A DNA stretch of 64,000 nt from the NCBI GenBank assembly GCA_961205875.1, contig OY540815.1:13949638-14013637 (forward strand), given 5' to 3'. The DNA is from Sialis fuliginosa (taxonomy: Eukaryota > Arthropoda > Insecta > Megaloptera > Sialidae). A program made the position numbers and the translations under genes. The notes below the pieces were generated by a model. The model searched no databases. It saw only the letters and a list, made by a program, of their open reading frames with translations, and had not been told where the DNA came from. Shown in pieces: positions 49,401 to 61,140 of the stretch. Position 1 is the stretch's first letter. Each line of letters opens with the position of its first letter.

Positions 49401-52400
49401 TAAAACAAGTTAAAACTAAAAAAACAAATTAAAACTCATACGCTAACAAAGAAGTAAATTGAATAGTTAATATCTCAGCTTGGTGCGATCGAGGAGACTC
49501 CAGTTTTTTTTTTAAATGTAGCTTACACTATTATCTTTAAGAGCATCACGCACTTAAAGACCTTCGCGTGCTCCTTCCCTTTTTAAAAACAAGTTAAAAC
49601 TAAAAAAACAAATTAAAACTCATACGCTAACAAAGAAGTAAATTGAATAGTTAATATCTCAGCTTGGCGCGATCGAAGAGACTCCAGTTTTTTTTTTAAA
49701 TGTAGCTTACACTATTATCTTTAAGAGCATCACGCACTTAAAGACCTTCGCGTGCTCCTTCCCTTTTTAAAAACAAGTTAAAACTAAAAAAACAAACTAA
49801 AAATCATACGCTTACAAAGAAGTAAATTGAATAGTTAATATCTCAGCTTGGCGCGATCGAAGAGACTCCAGTTTTTTTTTTAAATGTAGCTTACACTATT
49901 ATCTTTAAGAGCATCACGCACTTAAAGACCTTCGCGTGCTCTTTCCCTTTTTTAAAACAAGTTAAAACTAAAAAAACAAATTAAAACTCATACGCTAACA
50001 AAGAAGTAAATTGAATAGTTAATATCTCAGCTTGGTGCGATCGAGGAGACTCCAGTTTTTTTTTTAAATGTAGCTTACACTATTATCTTTAAGAGCATCA
50101 CGCACTTAAAGACCTTCGCGTGCTCCTTCCCTTTTTAAAAACAAGTTAAAACTAAAAAAACAAATTAAAACTCATACGCTAACAAAGAAGTAAATTGAAT
50201 AGTTAATATCTCAGCTTGGCGCGATCGAAGAGACTCCAGTTTTTTTTTAAAATGTAGCTTACACTATTATCTTTAAGAGCATCACGCACTTAAAGACCTT
50301 CGCGTGCTCCTTCCCTTTTTAAAAACAAGTTAAAACTAAAAAAACAAATTAAAACTCATACGCTAACAAAGAAGTAAATTGAATAGTTAATATCTCAGCT
50401 TGGCGCGATCGAAGAGACTCCAGTTTTTTTTTAAAATGTAGCTTACACTATTATCTTTAAGAGCATCACGCACTTAAAGACCTTCGCGTGCTCCTTCCCT
50501 TTTTAAAAACAAGTTAAAACTAAAAAAACAAATTAAAAATCATACGCTTACAAAGAAGTAAATTGAATAGTTAATATCTCAGCTTGGCGCGATCGAAGAG
50601 ACTCCAGTTTTTTTTTTAAATGTAGCTTACACTATTATCTTTAAGAGCATCACGCACTTAAAGACCTTCGCGTGCTCCTTCCCTTTTTAAAAACAAGTTA
50701 AAACTAAAAAAACAAATTAAAACTCATACGCTAACAAAGAAGTAAATTGAATAGTTAATATCTCAGCTTGGCGCGATCGAAGAGACTCCAGTTTTTTTTT
50801 TAAATGTAGCTTACACTATTATCTTTAAGAGCATCACGCACTTAAAGACCTTCGCGTGCTCCTTCCCTTTTTAAAAACAAGTTAAAACTAAAAAAACAAA
50901 TTAAAACTCATACGCTAACAAAGAAGTAAATTGAATAGTTAATATCTCAGCTTGGCGCGATCGAAGAGACTCCAGTTTTTTTTTTTAAATGTAGCTTACA
51001 CTATTATCTTTAAGAGCATCACGCACTTAAAGACCTTCGCGTGCTCCTTCCCTTTTTAAAAACAAGTTAAAACTAAAAAAACAAATTAAAACTCATACGC
51101 TAACAAAGAAGTAAATTGAATAGTTAATATCTCAGCTTGGCGCGATCGAAGAGACTCCAGTTTTTTTTTAAAATGTAGCTTACACTATTATCTTTAAGAG
51201 CATCACGCACTTAAAGACCTTCGCGTGCTCCTTCCCTTTTTAAAAACAAGTTAAAACTAAAAAAACAAATTAAAAATCATACGCTTACAAAGAAGTAAAT
51301 TGAATAGTTAATATCTCAGCTTGGCGCGATCGAAGAGACTCCAGTTTTTTTTTTAAATGTAGCTTACACTATTATCTTTAAGAGCATCACGCACTTAAAG
51401 ACCTTCGCGTGCTCTTTCCCTTTTTTAAAACAAGTTAAAACTAAAAAAACAAATTAAAACTCATACGCTAACAAAGAAGTAAATTGAATAGTTAATATCT
51501 CAGCTTGGTGCGATCGAGGAGACTCCAGTTTTTTTTTTAAATGTAGCTTACACTATTATCTTTAAGAGCATCACGCACTTAAAGACCTTCGCGTGCTCCT
51601 TCCCTTTTTAAAAACAAGTTAAAACTAAAAAAACAAATTAAAACTCATACGCTAACAAAGAAGTAAATTGAATAGTTAATATCTCAGCTTGGCGCGATCG
51701 AAGAGACTCCAGTTTTTTTTTAAAATGTAGCTTACACTATTATCTTTAAGAGCATCACGCACTTAAAGACCTTCGCGTGCTCCTTCCCTTTTTAAAAACA
51801 AGTTAAAACTAAAAAAACAAATTAAAACTCATACGCTAACAAAGAAGTAAATTGAATAGTTAATATCTCAGCTTGGCGCGATCGAAGAGACTCCAGTTTT
51901 TTTTTAAAATGTAGCTTACACTATTATCTTTAAGAGCATCACGCACTTAAAGACCTTCGCGTGCTCCTTCCCTTTTTAAAAACAAGTTAAAACTAAAAAA
52001 ACAAATTAAAAATCATACGCTTACAAAGAAGTAAATTGAATAGTTAATATCTCAGCTTGGCGCGATCGAAGAGACTCCAGTTTTTTTTTTAAATGTAGCT
52101 TACACTATTATCTTTAAGAGCATCACGCACTTAAAGACCTTCGCGTGCTCCTTCCCTTTTTAAAAACAAGTTAAAACTAAAAAAACAAATAAAAACTCAT
52201 ACGCTAACAAAGAAGTAAATTGAATAGTTAATATCTCAGCTTGGCGCGATCGAAGAGACTCCAGTTTTTTTTTTAAATGTAGCTTACACTATTATCTTTA
52301 AGAGCATCACGCACTTAAAGACCTTCGCGTGCTCCTTCCCTTTTTAAAAACAAGTTAAAACTAAAAAAACAAATTAAAACTCATACGCTAACAAAGAAGT

Positions 52401-55400
52401 AAATTGAATAGTTAATATCTCAGCTTGGCGCGATCGAAGAGACTCCAGTTTTTTTTTTAAATGTAGCTTACACTATTATCTTTAAGAGCATCACGCACTT
52501 AAAGACCTTCGCGTGCTCCTTCCCTTTTTAAAAACAAGTTAAAACTAAAAAAACAAATTAAAACTCATACGCTAACAAAGAAGTAAATTGAATAGTTAAT
52601 ATCTCAGCTTGGCGCGATCGAAGAGACTCCAGTTTTTTTTTAAAATGTAGCTTACACTATTATCTTTAAGAGCATCACGCACTTAAAGACCTTCGCGTAC
52701 TCCTTCCCTTTTTAAAAACAAGTTAAAACTAAAAAAACAAATTAAAACTCATACGCTAACAAAGAAGTAAATTGAATAGTTAATATCTCAGCTTGGCGCG
52801 ATCGAAGAGACTCCAGTTTTTTTTTTAAATGTAGCTTACACTATTATCTTTAAGAGCATCACGCACTTAAAGACCTTCGCGTACTCCTTCCCTTTTTAAA
52901 AACAAGTTAAAACTAAAAAAACAAATTAAAACTCATACGCTAACAAAGAAGTAAATTGAATAGTTAATATCTCAGCTTGGCGCGATCGAAGAGACTCCAG
53001 TATTTTTTTTAAATGTAGCTTACACTATTATCTTTAAGAGCATCACGCACTTAAAGACCTTCGCGTACTCCTTCCCTTTTTAAAAACAAGTTAAAACTAA
53101 AAAAACAAATTAAAACTCATACGCTAACAAAGAAGTAAATTGAATAGTTAATATCTCAGCTTGGCGCGATCGAAGAGACTCCAGTATTTTTTTTAAATGT
53201 AGCTTACACTATTATCTTTAAGAGCATCACGCACTTAAAGACCTTCGCGTGCTCCTTCCCTTTTTAAAAACAAGTTAAAACTAAAAAAACAAATTAAAAA
53301 TCATACGCTTACAAAGAAGTAAATTGAATAGTTAATATCTCAGCTTGGCGCGATCGAAGAGACTCCAGTTTTTTTTTTAAATGTAGCTTACACTATTATC
53401 TTTAAGAGCATCACGCACTTAAAGACCTTCGCGTGCTCCTTCCCTTTTTAAAAACAAGTTAAAACTAAAAAAACAAATTAAAACTCATACGCTAACAAAG
53501 AAGTAAATTGAATAGTTAATATCTCAGCTTGGCGCGATCGAAGAGACTCCAGTTTTTTTTTAAAATGTAGCTTACACTATTATCTTTAAGAGCATCACGC
53601 ACTTAAAGACCTTCGCGTGCTCCTTCCCTTTTTAAAAACAAGTTAAAACTAAAAAAACAAATTAAAAATCATACGCTTACAAAGAAGTAAATTGAATAGT
53701 TAATATCTCAGCTTGGCGCGATCGAAGAGACTCCAGTTTTTTTTTTAAATGTAGCTTACACTATTATCTTTAAGAGCATCACGCACTTAAAGACCTTCGC
53801 GTGCTCCTTCCCTTTTTAAAAACAAGTTAAAACTAAAAAAACAAATTAAAACTCATACGCTAACAAAGAAGTAAATTGAATAGTTAATATCTCAGCTTGG
53901 CGCGATCGAAGAGACTCCAGTTTTTTTTTTAAATGTAGCTTACACTATTATCTTTAAGAGCATCACGCACTTAAAGACCTTCGCGTGCTCCTTCCCTTTT
54001 TAAAAACAAGTTAAAACTAAAAAAACAAATTAAAACTCATACGCTAACAAAGAAGTAAATTGAATAGTTAATATCTCAGCTTGGCGCGATCGAAGAGACT
54101 CCAGTTTTTTTTTTTAAATGTAGCTTACACTATTATCTTTAAGAGCATCACGCACTTAAAGACCTTCGCGTGCTCCTTCCCTTTTTAAAAACAAGTTAAA
54201 ACTAAAAAAACAAATTAAAACTCATACGCTAACAAAGAAGTAAATTGAATAGTTAATATCTCAGCTTGGCGCGATCGAAGAGACTCCAGTTTTTTTTTAA
54301 AATGTAGCTTACACTATTATCTTTAAGAGCATCACGCACTTAAAGACCTTCGCGTGCTCCTTCCCTTTTTAAAAACAAGTTAAAACTAAAAAAACAAATT
54401 AAAAATCATACGCTTACAAAGAAGTAAATTGAATAGTTAATATCTCAGCTTGGCGCGATCGAAGAGACTCCAGTTTTTTTTTTAAATGTAGCTTACACTA
54501 TTATCTTTAAGAGCATCACGCACTTAAAGACCTTCGCGTGCTCTTTCCCTTTTTTAAAACAAGTTAAAACTAAAAAAACAAATTAAAACTCATACGCTAA
54601 CAAAGAAGTAAATTGAATAGTTAATATCTCAGCTTGGTGCGATCGAGGAGACTCCAGTTTTTTTTTTAAATGTAGCTTACACTATTATCTTTAAGAGCAT
54701 CACGCACTTAAAGACCTTCGCGTGCTCCTTCCCTTTTTAAAAACAAGTTAAAACTAAAAAAACAAATTAAAACTCATACGCTAACAAAGAAGTAAATTGA
54801 ATAGTTAATATCTCAGCTTGGCGCGATCGAAGAGACTCCAGTTTTTTTTTAAAATGTAGCTTACACTATTATCTTTAAGAGCATCACGCACTTAAAGACC
54901 TTCGCGTGCTCCTTCCCTTTTTAAAAACAAGTTAAAACTAAAAAAACAAATTAAAACTCATACGCTAACAAAGAAGTAAATTGAATAGTTAATATCTCAG
55001 CTTGGCGCGATCGAAGAGACTCCAGTTTTTTTTTAAAATGTAGCTTACACTATTATCTTTAAGAGCATCACGCACTTAAAGACCTTCGCGTGCTCCTTCC
55101 CTTTTTAAAAACAAGTTAAAACTAAAAAAACAAATTAAAAATCATACGCTTACAAAGAAGTAAATTGAATAGTTAATATCTCAGCTTGGCGCGATCGAAG
55201 AGACTCCAGTTTTTTTTTTAAATGTAGCTTACACTATTATCTTTAAGAGCATCACGCACTTAAAGACCTTCGCGTGCTCCTTCCCTTTTTAAAAACAAGT
55301 TAAAACTAAAAAAACAAATTAAAACTCATACGCTAACAAAGAAGTAAATTGAATAGTTAATATCTCAGCTTGGCGCGATCGAAGAGACTCCAGTTTTTTT

Positions 55401-56903
55401 TTTAAATGTAGCTTACACTATTATCTTTAAGAGCATCACGCACTTAAAGACCTTCGCGTGCTCCTTCCCTTTTTAAAAACAAGTTAAAACTAAAAAAACA
55501 AATTAAAACTCATACGCTAACAAAGAAGTAAATTGAATAGTTAATATCTCAGCTTGGCGCGATCGAAGAGACTCCAGTTTTTTTTTTAAATGTAGCTTAC
55601 ACTATTATCTTTAAGAGCATCACGCACTTAAAGACCTTCGCGTGCTCCTTCCCTTTTTAAAAACAAGTTAAAACTAAAAAAACAAATTAAAACTCATACG
55701 CTAACAAAGAAGTAAATTGAATAGTTAATATCTCAGCTTGGCGCGATCGAAGAGACTCCAGTTTTTTTTTAAAATGTAGCTTACACTATTATCTTTAAGA
55801 GCATCACGCACTTAAAGACCTTCGCGTACTCCTTCCCTTTTTAAAAACAAGTTAAAACTAAAAAAACAAATTAAAACTCATACGCTAACAAAGAAGTAAA
55901 TTGAATAGTTAATATCTCAGCTTGGCGCGATCGAAGAGACTCCAGTTTTTTTTTTAAATGTAGCTTACACTATTATCTTTAAGAGCATCACGCACTTAAA
56001 GACCTTCGCGTACTCCTTCCCTTTTTAAAAACAAGTTAAAACTAAAAAAACAAATTAAAACTCATACGCTAACAAAGAAGTAAATTGAATAGTTAATATC
56101 TCAGCTTGGCGCGATCGAAGAGACTCCAGTATTTTTTTTAAATGTAGCTTACACTATTATCTTTAAGAGCATCACGCACTTAAAGACCTTCGCGTGCTCC
56201 TTCCCTTTTTAAAAACAAGTTAAAACTAAAAAAACAAATTAAAAATCATACGCTTACAAAGAAGTAAATTGAATAGTTAATATCTCAGCTTGGCGCGATC
56301 GAAGAGACTCCAGTTTTTTTTTTAAATGTAGCTTACACTATTATCTTTAAGAGCATCACGCACTTAAAGACCTTCGCGTGCTCCTTCCCTTTTTAAAAAC
56401 AAGTTAAAACTAAAAAAACAAATTAAAACTCATACGCTAACAAAGAAGTAAATTGAATAGTTAATATCTCAGCTTGGCGCGATCGAAGAGACTCCAGTTT
56501 TTTTTTTAAATGTAGCTTACACTATTATCTTTAAGAGCATCACGCACTTAAAGACCTTCGCGTGCTCTTTCCCTTTTTTAAAACAAGTTAAAACTAAAAA
56601 AAACAAATTAAAACTCATACGCTAACAAAGAAGTAAATTGAATAGTTAATATCTCAGCTTGGTGCGATCGAGGAGACTCCAGTTTTTTTTTTAAATGTAG
56701 CTTACACTATTATCTTTAAGAGCATCACGCACTTAAAGACTTTCGCGTGCTCCTTCCTTTTTTAAAAACAAGTTAAAACTAAAAAAACAAATTAAAACTC
56801 ATACGCTAACAAAGAAGTAAATTGAATAGTTAATATCTCAACTTGGCGCGATCGAGGAGACTCCAGTTTTTTTTTTAAATGTAGCTTACACTATTATCTT
56901 TAA
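46406..56903 (+). repeat. satellite array, about 57 units of about 184 bp
   Basis: Head-to-tail units run from TTAA-GAGCATCACGCAC to ACTATTATCT before the next TTAA. Unit lengths I measured are 183-186 bp, differing mainly in the T run after GACTCCAG. Total length 10.5 kb corresponds to a whole number of units. Conserved landmarks are CCTTCGCGTGCTCCTTCCC, CATACGCTAACAAAGAAG and CTTGGCGCGATCGAAGAG. Recurrent variants are GCTTACAAAG for GCTAACAAAG, GTGCTCTTTCCC with GGTGCGATCGAGG, and GTACTCC for GTGCTCC. The edge units (first and last) are the most divergent, as expected for arrays kept uniform by unequal exchange. No frame of note is open. Confidence 0.97.
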
Positions 56904-56916
56904 CCCTTAATTGCAT
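56904..56916 (-). repeat. right 13-bp flank of the satellite
   Basis: CCCTTAATTGCAT is the exact reverse complement of 46393-46405, so with the shared TTAA the array is bracketed by a 17-bp inverted repeat. Confidence 0.8.
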
Positions 56917-57045
56917 GATTTTTTTTATTTTAACGAAATATTAATTTTTTGAAGCAGAAGTAGGCTAGATTTAAGGGAAAAATAGTAAAAAAAATCTTTT
57001 TTTGAAAATAAAAGTTTATTTCATTTTTTTGACTTTGTAAACAAA

Positions 57046-57436
57046 TGTTAACGTCATGCAATTTTATTATAATTCAAATGGTTCATAACAGAGGAGAAAT
57101 ATCTGCCATGAGTGTCATGGGACTTTCTTATACGTAGTACAGAGATTAAACAGTGTGCTTCTTTGCCATAGGTACCATGGGACTTTCTTATACGTAATAC
57201 TGATAGTGAACAGTGTAGGTGAATCTAAATAATTACATAAAAAATTTCTTTCTGGCTAAATTATAAATGTTGGAAAAAAATGTATAGGGAATTAATTATA
57301 GATAATAACATACTCGACATTTTTTATCTAAAACATTTTTTCTTAATTCAAAAATAATTCGTTAATTCAAAAATTTACAAGAGTAAACATCTGATTTCAG
57401 TTATTACGTTAAAAAAAATCACTTGTTATATAATGG
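57046..57436. repeat. repeat block, inverted partner of 38.4-38.7 kb
   Basis: 57062-57436 matches 38435-38668 in reverse orientation. It includes two copies of the 40-bp motif (57098-57137 and 57162-57197) and the tail word AGTGATTTTTTTTAACG read in reverse. An extra 120 bp at about 57245-57365 is absent from the other copy. At its left edge AATGTTAACGTCATGCAATT closely resembles the sequence just left of the satellite (46382-46400). Confidence 0.65.
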
Positions 57437-57884
57437 AGAGAATAATATTACCTTTTTTTTATTATTAAAATTATATTTTTATAAATTATATAATTATTAT
57501 TAACTATAAACAATGAGGATATGTACATTCGTTAACAAAACTTAGTTTTATTGCTCTTTCGACAAGTGCATGATGTAAACATACGTTAACAAATAAAAAC
57601 CATTACATAAATATCAGAACCGAAACAAAAAAATCAAATAAATAATATGAATCACAATATACATACCTGGTAAACACTATACAAAAAGGTAATTAGCAAA
57701 ATCACGCGTATTATAAAAATTAGACGATACTTCTTCAGCGACAATTCGCTCTAATTTAAAAAAACGGTTACTCTGATGAATGTAACAATATATTTTGTTT
57801 AATTTGCCATCCGTTCATCATTATTGATAAATTTTCAATTTATTAGAATCTATAGATTGGTTTAATACTTGGATAAGTAAGAAA

Positions 57885-58576
57885 CAGGGCCGGCCGAACG
57901 GCCAGGCGACCCAGGCGACAGCCTGGGGCGCTAATTTCGTGGGGGCGCCAATTATTTTAAACTTTTTTTCTATGTTCTGTTCTAGGGCGCCAAATTTAAG
58001 CTATATATATTTTTTGAATAATAGTTTTGATTTTTTCTGCAAAATAATTCATTTTACTTAATAAAATGCTTAATATCAAAAATAAATTATTTATTAAACA
58101 TTTTTTTACTAAACTTGAAAAGCACAGTGCCAAATCTGTGGGTGGCTTTGCTAATTCTTGTAACAATTCCGGTTAGTGTAGCTAGTGGTGAAAGAAGTTT
58201 TAGTAAATTAAAATAATTCATAAAAACTTATTTGCAATCGGCTATGATAGAAGATAGGTTGAATAATTTGGCTATTCTTTCAATTGAAAATAAGGTTGTA
58301 GCAAACCTCAATTTTGAGACAGCAATCGATAATTTTGCAGATATGAAAGCCAGGAAGAAATCTTTTATATAATTTTAGTTATATTATATATTATTTATCA
58401 ATTATATGTTATATTATATTATTATATTACACTAATGAATTAATAACAAGATAATTATCTCACGCTTTTTTTTTTTTGTGCGGATAATTTTTAATGATCG
58501 TCACTGTGGCGGTGGAGGGGGGGGGGCGTCCAAAAAAATCTCGCCTGGGGCGTCAGAATCGCAAAGGCCGGCTCTG
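57885..58576 (+). mobile_element. hAT element, internally deleted
   Basis: The element begins CAGGGCCGGCC and ends GGCCGGCTCTG, an 11-bp inverted repeat with one change. GC-rich subterminal sequence with GGGGCGC and GGCGCC at the left, and GGGGGGCGTCC with CTGGGGCGTC at the right, is typical of a common insect hAT group. It keeps only the C-terminal piece of its transposase (58118-58372). The flanking eight bases do not form a clean duplication. Confidence 0.75.
58118..58372 (+). pseudogene. hAT transposase dimerisation-domain remnant
   Basis: The frame reads VPNLWVALLILVTIPVSV, then ASGERSFSKLK, an in-frame stop at 58214-58216, then IKTYLQSAMIEDRLNNLAIL and a lysine-rich end before the final stop at 58370-58372. 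The Ser-x-x-Ser-Gly-Glu-Arg-Ser-Phe-Ser core and the following Arg-Leu-x-x-Leu helix are the hallmark of the hAT C-terminal dimerisation region of the ZMYM/ZBED-like type. The catalytic and BED-type zinc-finger parts are absent. Confidence 0.85.
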
Positions 58577-59348
58577 TGATGATATAAAAACGGAACCACT
58601 AATTAGAGTATGCGTACAATATATTATGATGTACATTATTATTAAACAATACGCCCATTATAACATAGTTACAATTACAATACATATTCATGAGTTTATA
58701 TAAATAGCTGACATTATTTGTTAGCTAGTATTGAAATACTGCTGTTATGATTCAAAATAACAACAGTATATATTTATTGTAAAAATAATAATAACAATTC
58801 CATAATATTTAACAGGTCTACATATTATTTAAATACAAACTAGAATTTCCCCGCAGTTTCGCCTACGTGTATTCTAAAAAGAATTAATTCCCTCTAAAAC
58901 ATAGGCACCACTACAATAGTAATAATTTAAAAACATCAACATTATAACTACAAATAACAATTATTTTTATTATTATTATAAGAAAAACATTTTTTCCAGA
59001 ACCAAAAACTTTAGTTTGTTTTTTTGAAGGTTTGGTGCATAACAAAAAGAAACATTAGTATCGAAATCCAATTTTGAGAATTAACAATATAGCTGCCTCA
59101 AGTATGAAAGCACAAACCGTCACTGACAATGAGCTATTATACAACCACAGTATGTAAGTATGTAGCAGGATTTTTTATCAGTTTCCGTTAATGGTGTATT
59201 TCTTGTATAATAACAGCATCAACACATAGCTACGCAACATAAATTTACAATCTGCACTAACGTATATTATACATAAAGACGAAAACAGGTATTTCCGGTA
59301 AACCGCAAGTAATTCCGGAAGTACGTTATCAAACTAAACCCCTGGCGG
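58577..59348. other. intergenic with a retroposon phrase
   Basis: AT-rich. At 58845-58872 the words TTTCCCCGCAGTTTCGCC and CTACGTGT match a phrase common in 3' parts of insect non-LTR retroposons. No gene. Confidence 0.4.
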
Positions 59349-59528
59349 TATATAAGTGCATTAATATTTAACTACGTTACCTTAACGTTGGCGAACAATG
59401 CGGAGCGCTGCAGAAGGGCCATACTCCCTTGCCAGCGTGATTATACGCTAATATCCTACAGGACTCCGACGCAACGACGCGAGATAAGATTTAGAGTCGG
59501 CCGATTCGCGATACTCATCATCATAGTG
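59349..59528 (+). promoter_or_regulatory. candidate promoter and non-coding exon
   Basis: TATATAAG at 59349-59356 is followed by a distinctly GC-richer, unique segment (about 59385-59520) that ends at a good donor, AGTG|GTAAGC at 59528/59529. The only ATG in it (59399) opens a short frame. The order TATA box, GC-rich leader, donor is what a 5' untranslated exon would show. There is no downstream exon I can identify in the window. Confidence 0.3.
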
Positions 59529-61018
59529 GTAAGCATTTCGAATATCATGTCATAAATGATATCTTTTAAATTTCAATTTCCGAAACTAAATGTTTTATTT
59601 TATTATATTATGAAATACTGATAATGGTAAAAAGATTGTTGCCGCAAGGTATATCACATCAAAGAAAAATATTTGAAATTAGTTTAGTGTAGCTATCAAT
59701 ACACTTTTTCAAAGAATTTGCAGCCTACTGGATATATTATGCAATTGTACTTAATTGCAGTAAAGGTGATGATCTTTACTTGATTACTACAACATAGAGC
59801 ACTCCTCTGTTAATAAGAGAATATATAAGTACCCACTGCACATATGAAAACGAATATACATAGTGTCCCCAAAAGCCTGTAAACGGTCAAATATCTCTAA
59901 GGAGTTGTTTTGGTAAAACATTTTCGTACAAAAGTTTCAGGGTATAAAATTATGATCGTAGATATTTATTTGACCTAAGAATGATCTAAATTGGCATCGT
60001 CAAGGTATACTTTTATATTTTTTATGGAAACAAATATATAATAAATATATTATTCTAAATATCGAAAATTCTCAATAATATATACATAAGTGTTACAGAA
60101 CTAATGCCAATGTATAATTTACATTATACATAGTATAGGTACAGTGAAATGCAAAAGTGGTCGACCAGTTTTCATTCATATTCACTTATCACAAATTTAG
60201 TAGGTTCCACCCATTTGATTATTATAATATTTAAATTATTTCTCCATGTACCAACAAAGACAGATATTTTTAAATACATTTTCTAGATAAATAAGTAGGT
60301 ACTCTTCGTTTAGGTATAGTACTCATATATATTAGTGCGATTAAATTATTATGTAATCTATTGAAAATTGTATAAGTAAATTTTGCGGCAATAAATATTG
60401 GATATTCCAAATTTTAATATTTAAATATGTTAAACTTCATATAAAATTAATTAATGAAATGGACGTATATTTGTGTTTTTATTTAAAATGATGTAACTAT
60501 ATAAGCTCCGCCTTACAAACAGATAACCGATGATGTTTGTCTATATTTTCGAATCTGTTGTAAGTTGTAAGCGATTCTGACCTTTACGGTGTTAGACGAC
60601 TTCTGAAGCCCATAGTACATAATATTAACTATATATATATACATATATTCGTACAGAGCTACGAATGAGGATGTTTAGAACAACGCATTTGAGAACGTTT
60701 AAATAATTTAATTAAAAAATATATTTTATGTGAATAAGATAATTAATAATTATATAAATAATTGCCTATTGGTTGTAAAAACTAATTTTTATTTCGATAG
60801 CTGCCAACTTGTTTAAATGCCACAAAAAAAATTACATCAATCTTCAAAAGCTGAGCCAAAAACCTTGTAAAAGGCATTTTTTCAGATTTCCAAACAAGCC
60901 GTTTTCAACTGCAACTGGGACACCCTGTATAGTTTCTATATATGCATGTATTACTATACATATTGTCTATGTGTGTGTGCTATTCACAACACGGTCAAGA
61001 GGTTAAGTGAACAAGAGC
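59529..61018. other. intergenic with possible mariner-like ends
   Basis: At 59862 ACATAGTGTCCCCA and at about 60921-60934 TGGGACACCCTGTA form a weak inverted pair of the CAGGGTGTCCCA type, which could delimit a decayed element of about 1.07 kb. At 60141 TACAGTGAAATGCAAAAG resembles a Tc1-type end. No gene is supported. Confidence 0.35.
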
Positions 61019-61140
61019 TATAAAAGCCGGACACAAGACACGGCCGGCACTCGGGACGCGGTACTCTGCCGGTACTGCAGCTACACGAAATGTGAATCAA
61101 GCGAATTACCGGACTCAAGAGTTCGCGCAACTGTTGTGTC
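61019..61140 (+). promoter_or_regulatory. candidate TATA promoter with GC-rich leader
   Basis: TATAAAAG at 61019-61026 is a canonical TATA box. The next 100 bp are GC-rich and unique, with GGCCGGCACTCGG at the expected start about 30 bp downstream. The ATGs that follow are closed at once, so any exon here would be untranslated. It lies 1.7 kb after the similar island at 59349. Confidence 0.4.

Noticed and set aside
46406-56903. CRISPR-like regular array
   Set aside because: The whole 184-bp unit is repeated with no variable spacers, and the sequence is eukaryotic. It is a satellite.
58494-58703. 69-codon plus-strand frame with a glycine and arginine-rich start
   Set aside because: It begins in the G-rich subterminal part of the hAT element and runs into AT-rich DNA.
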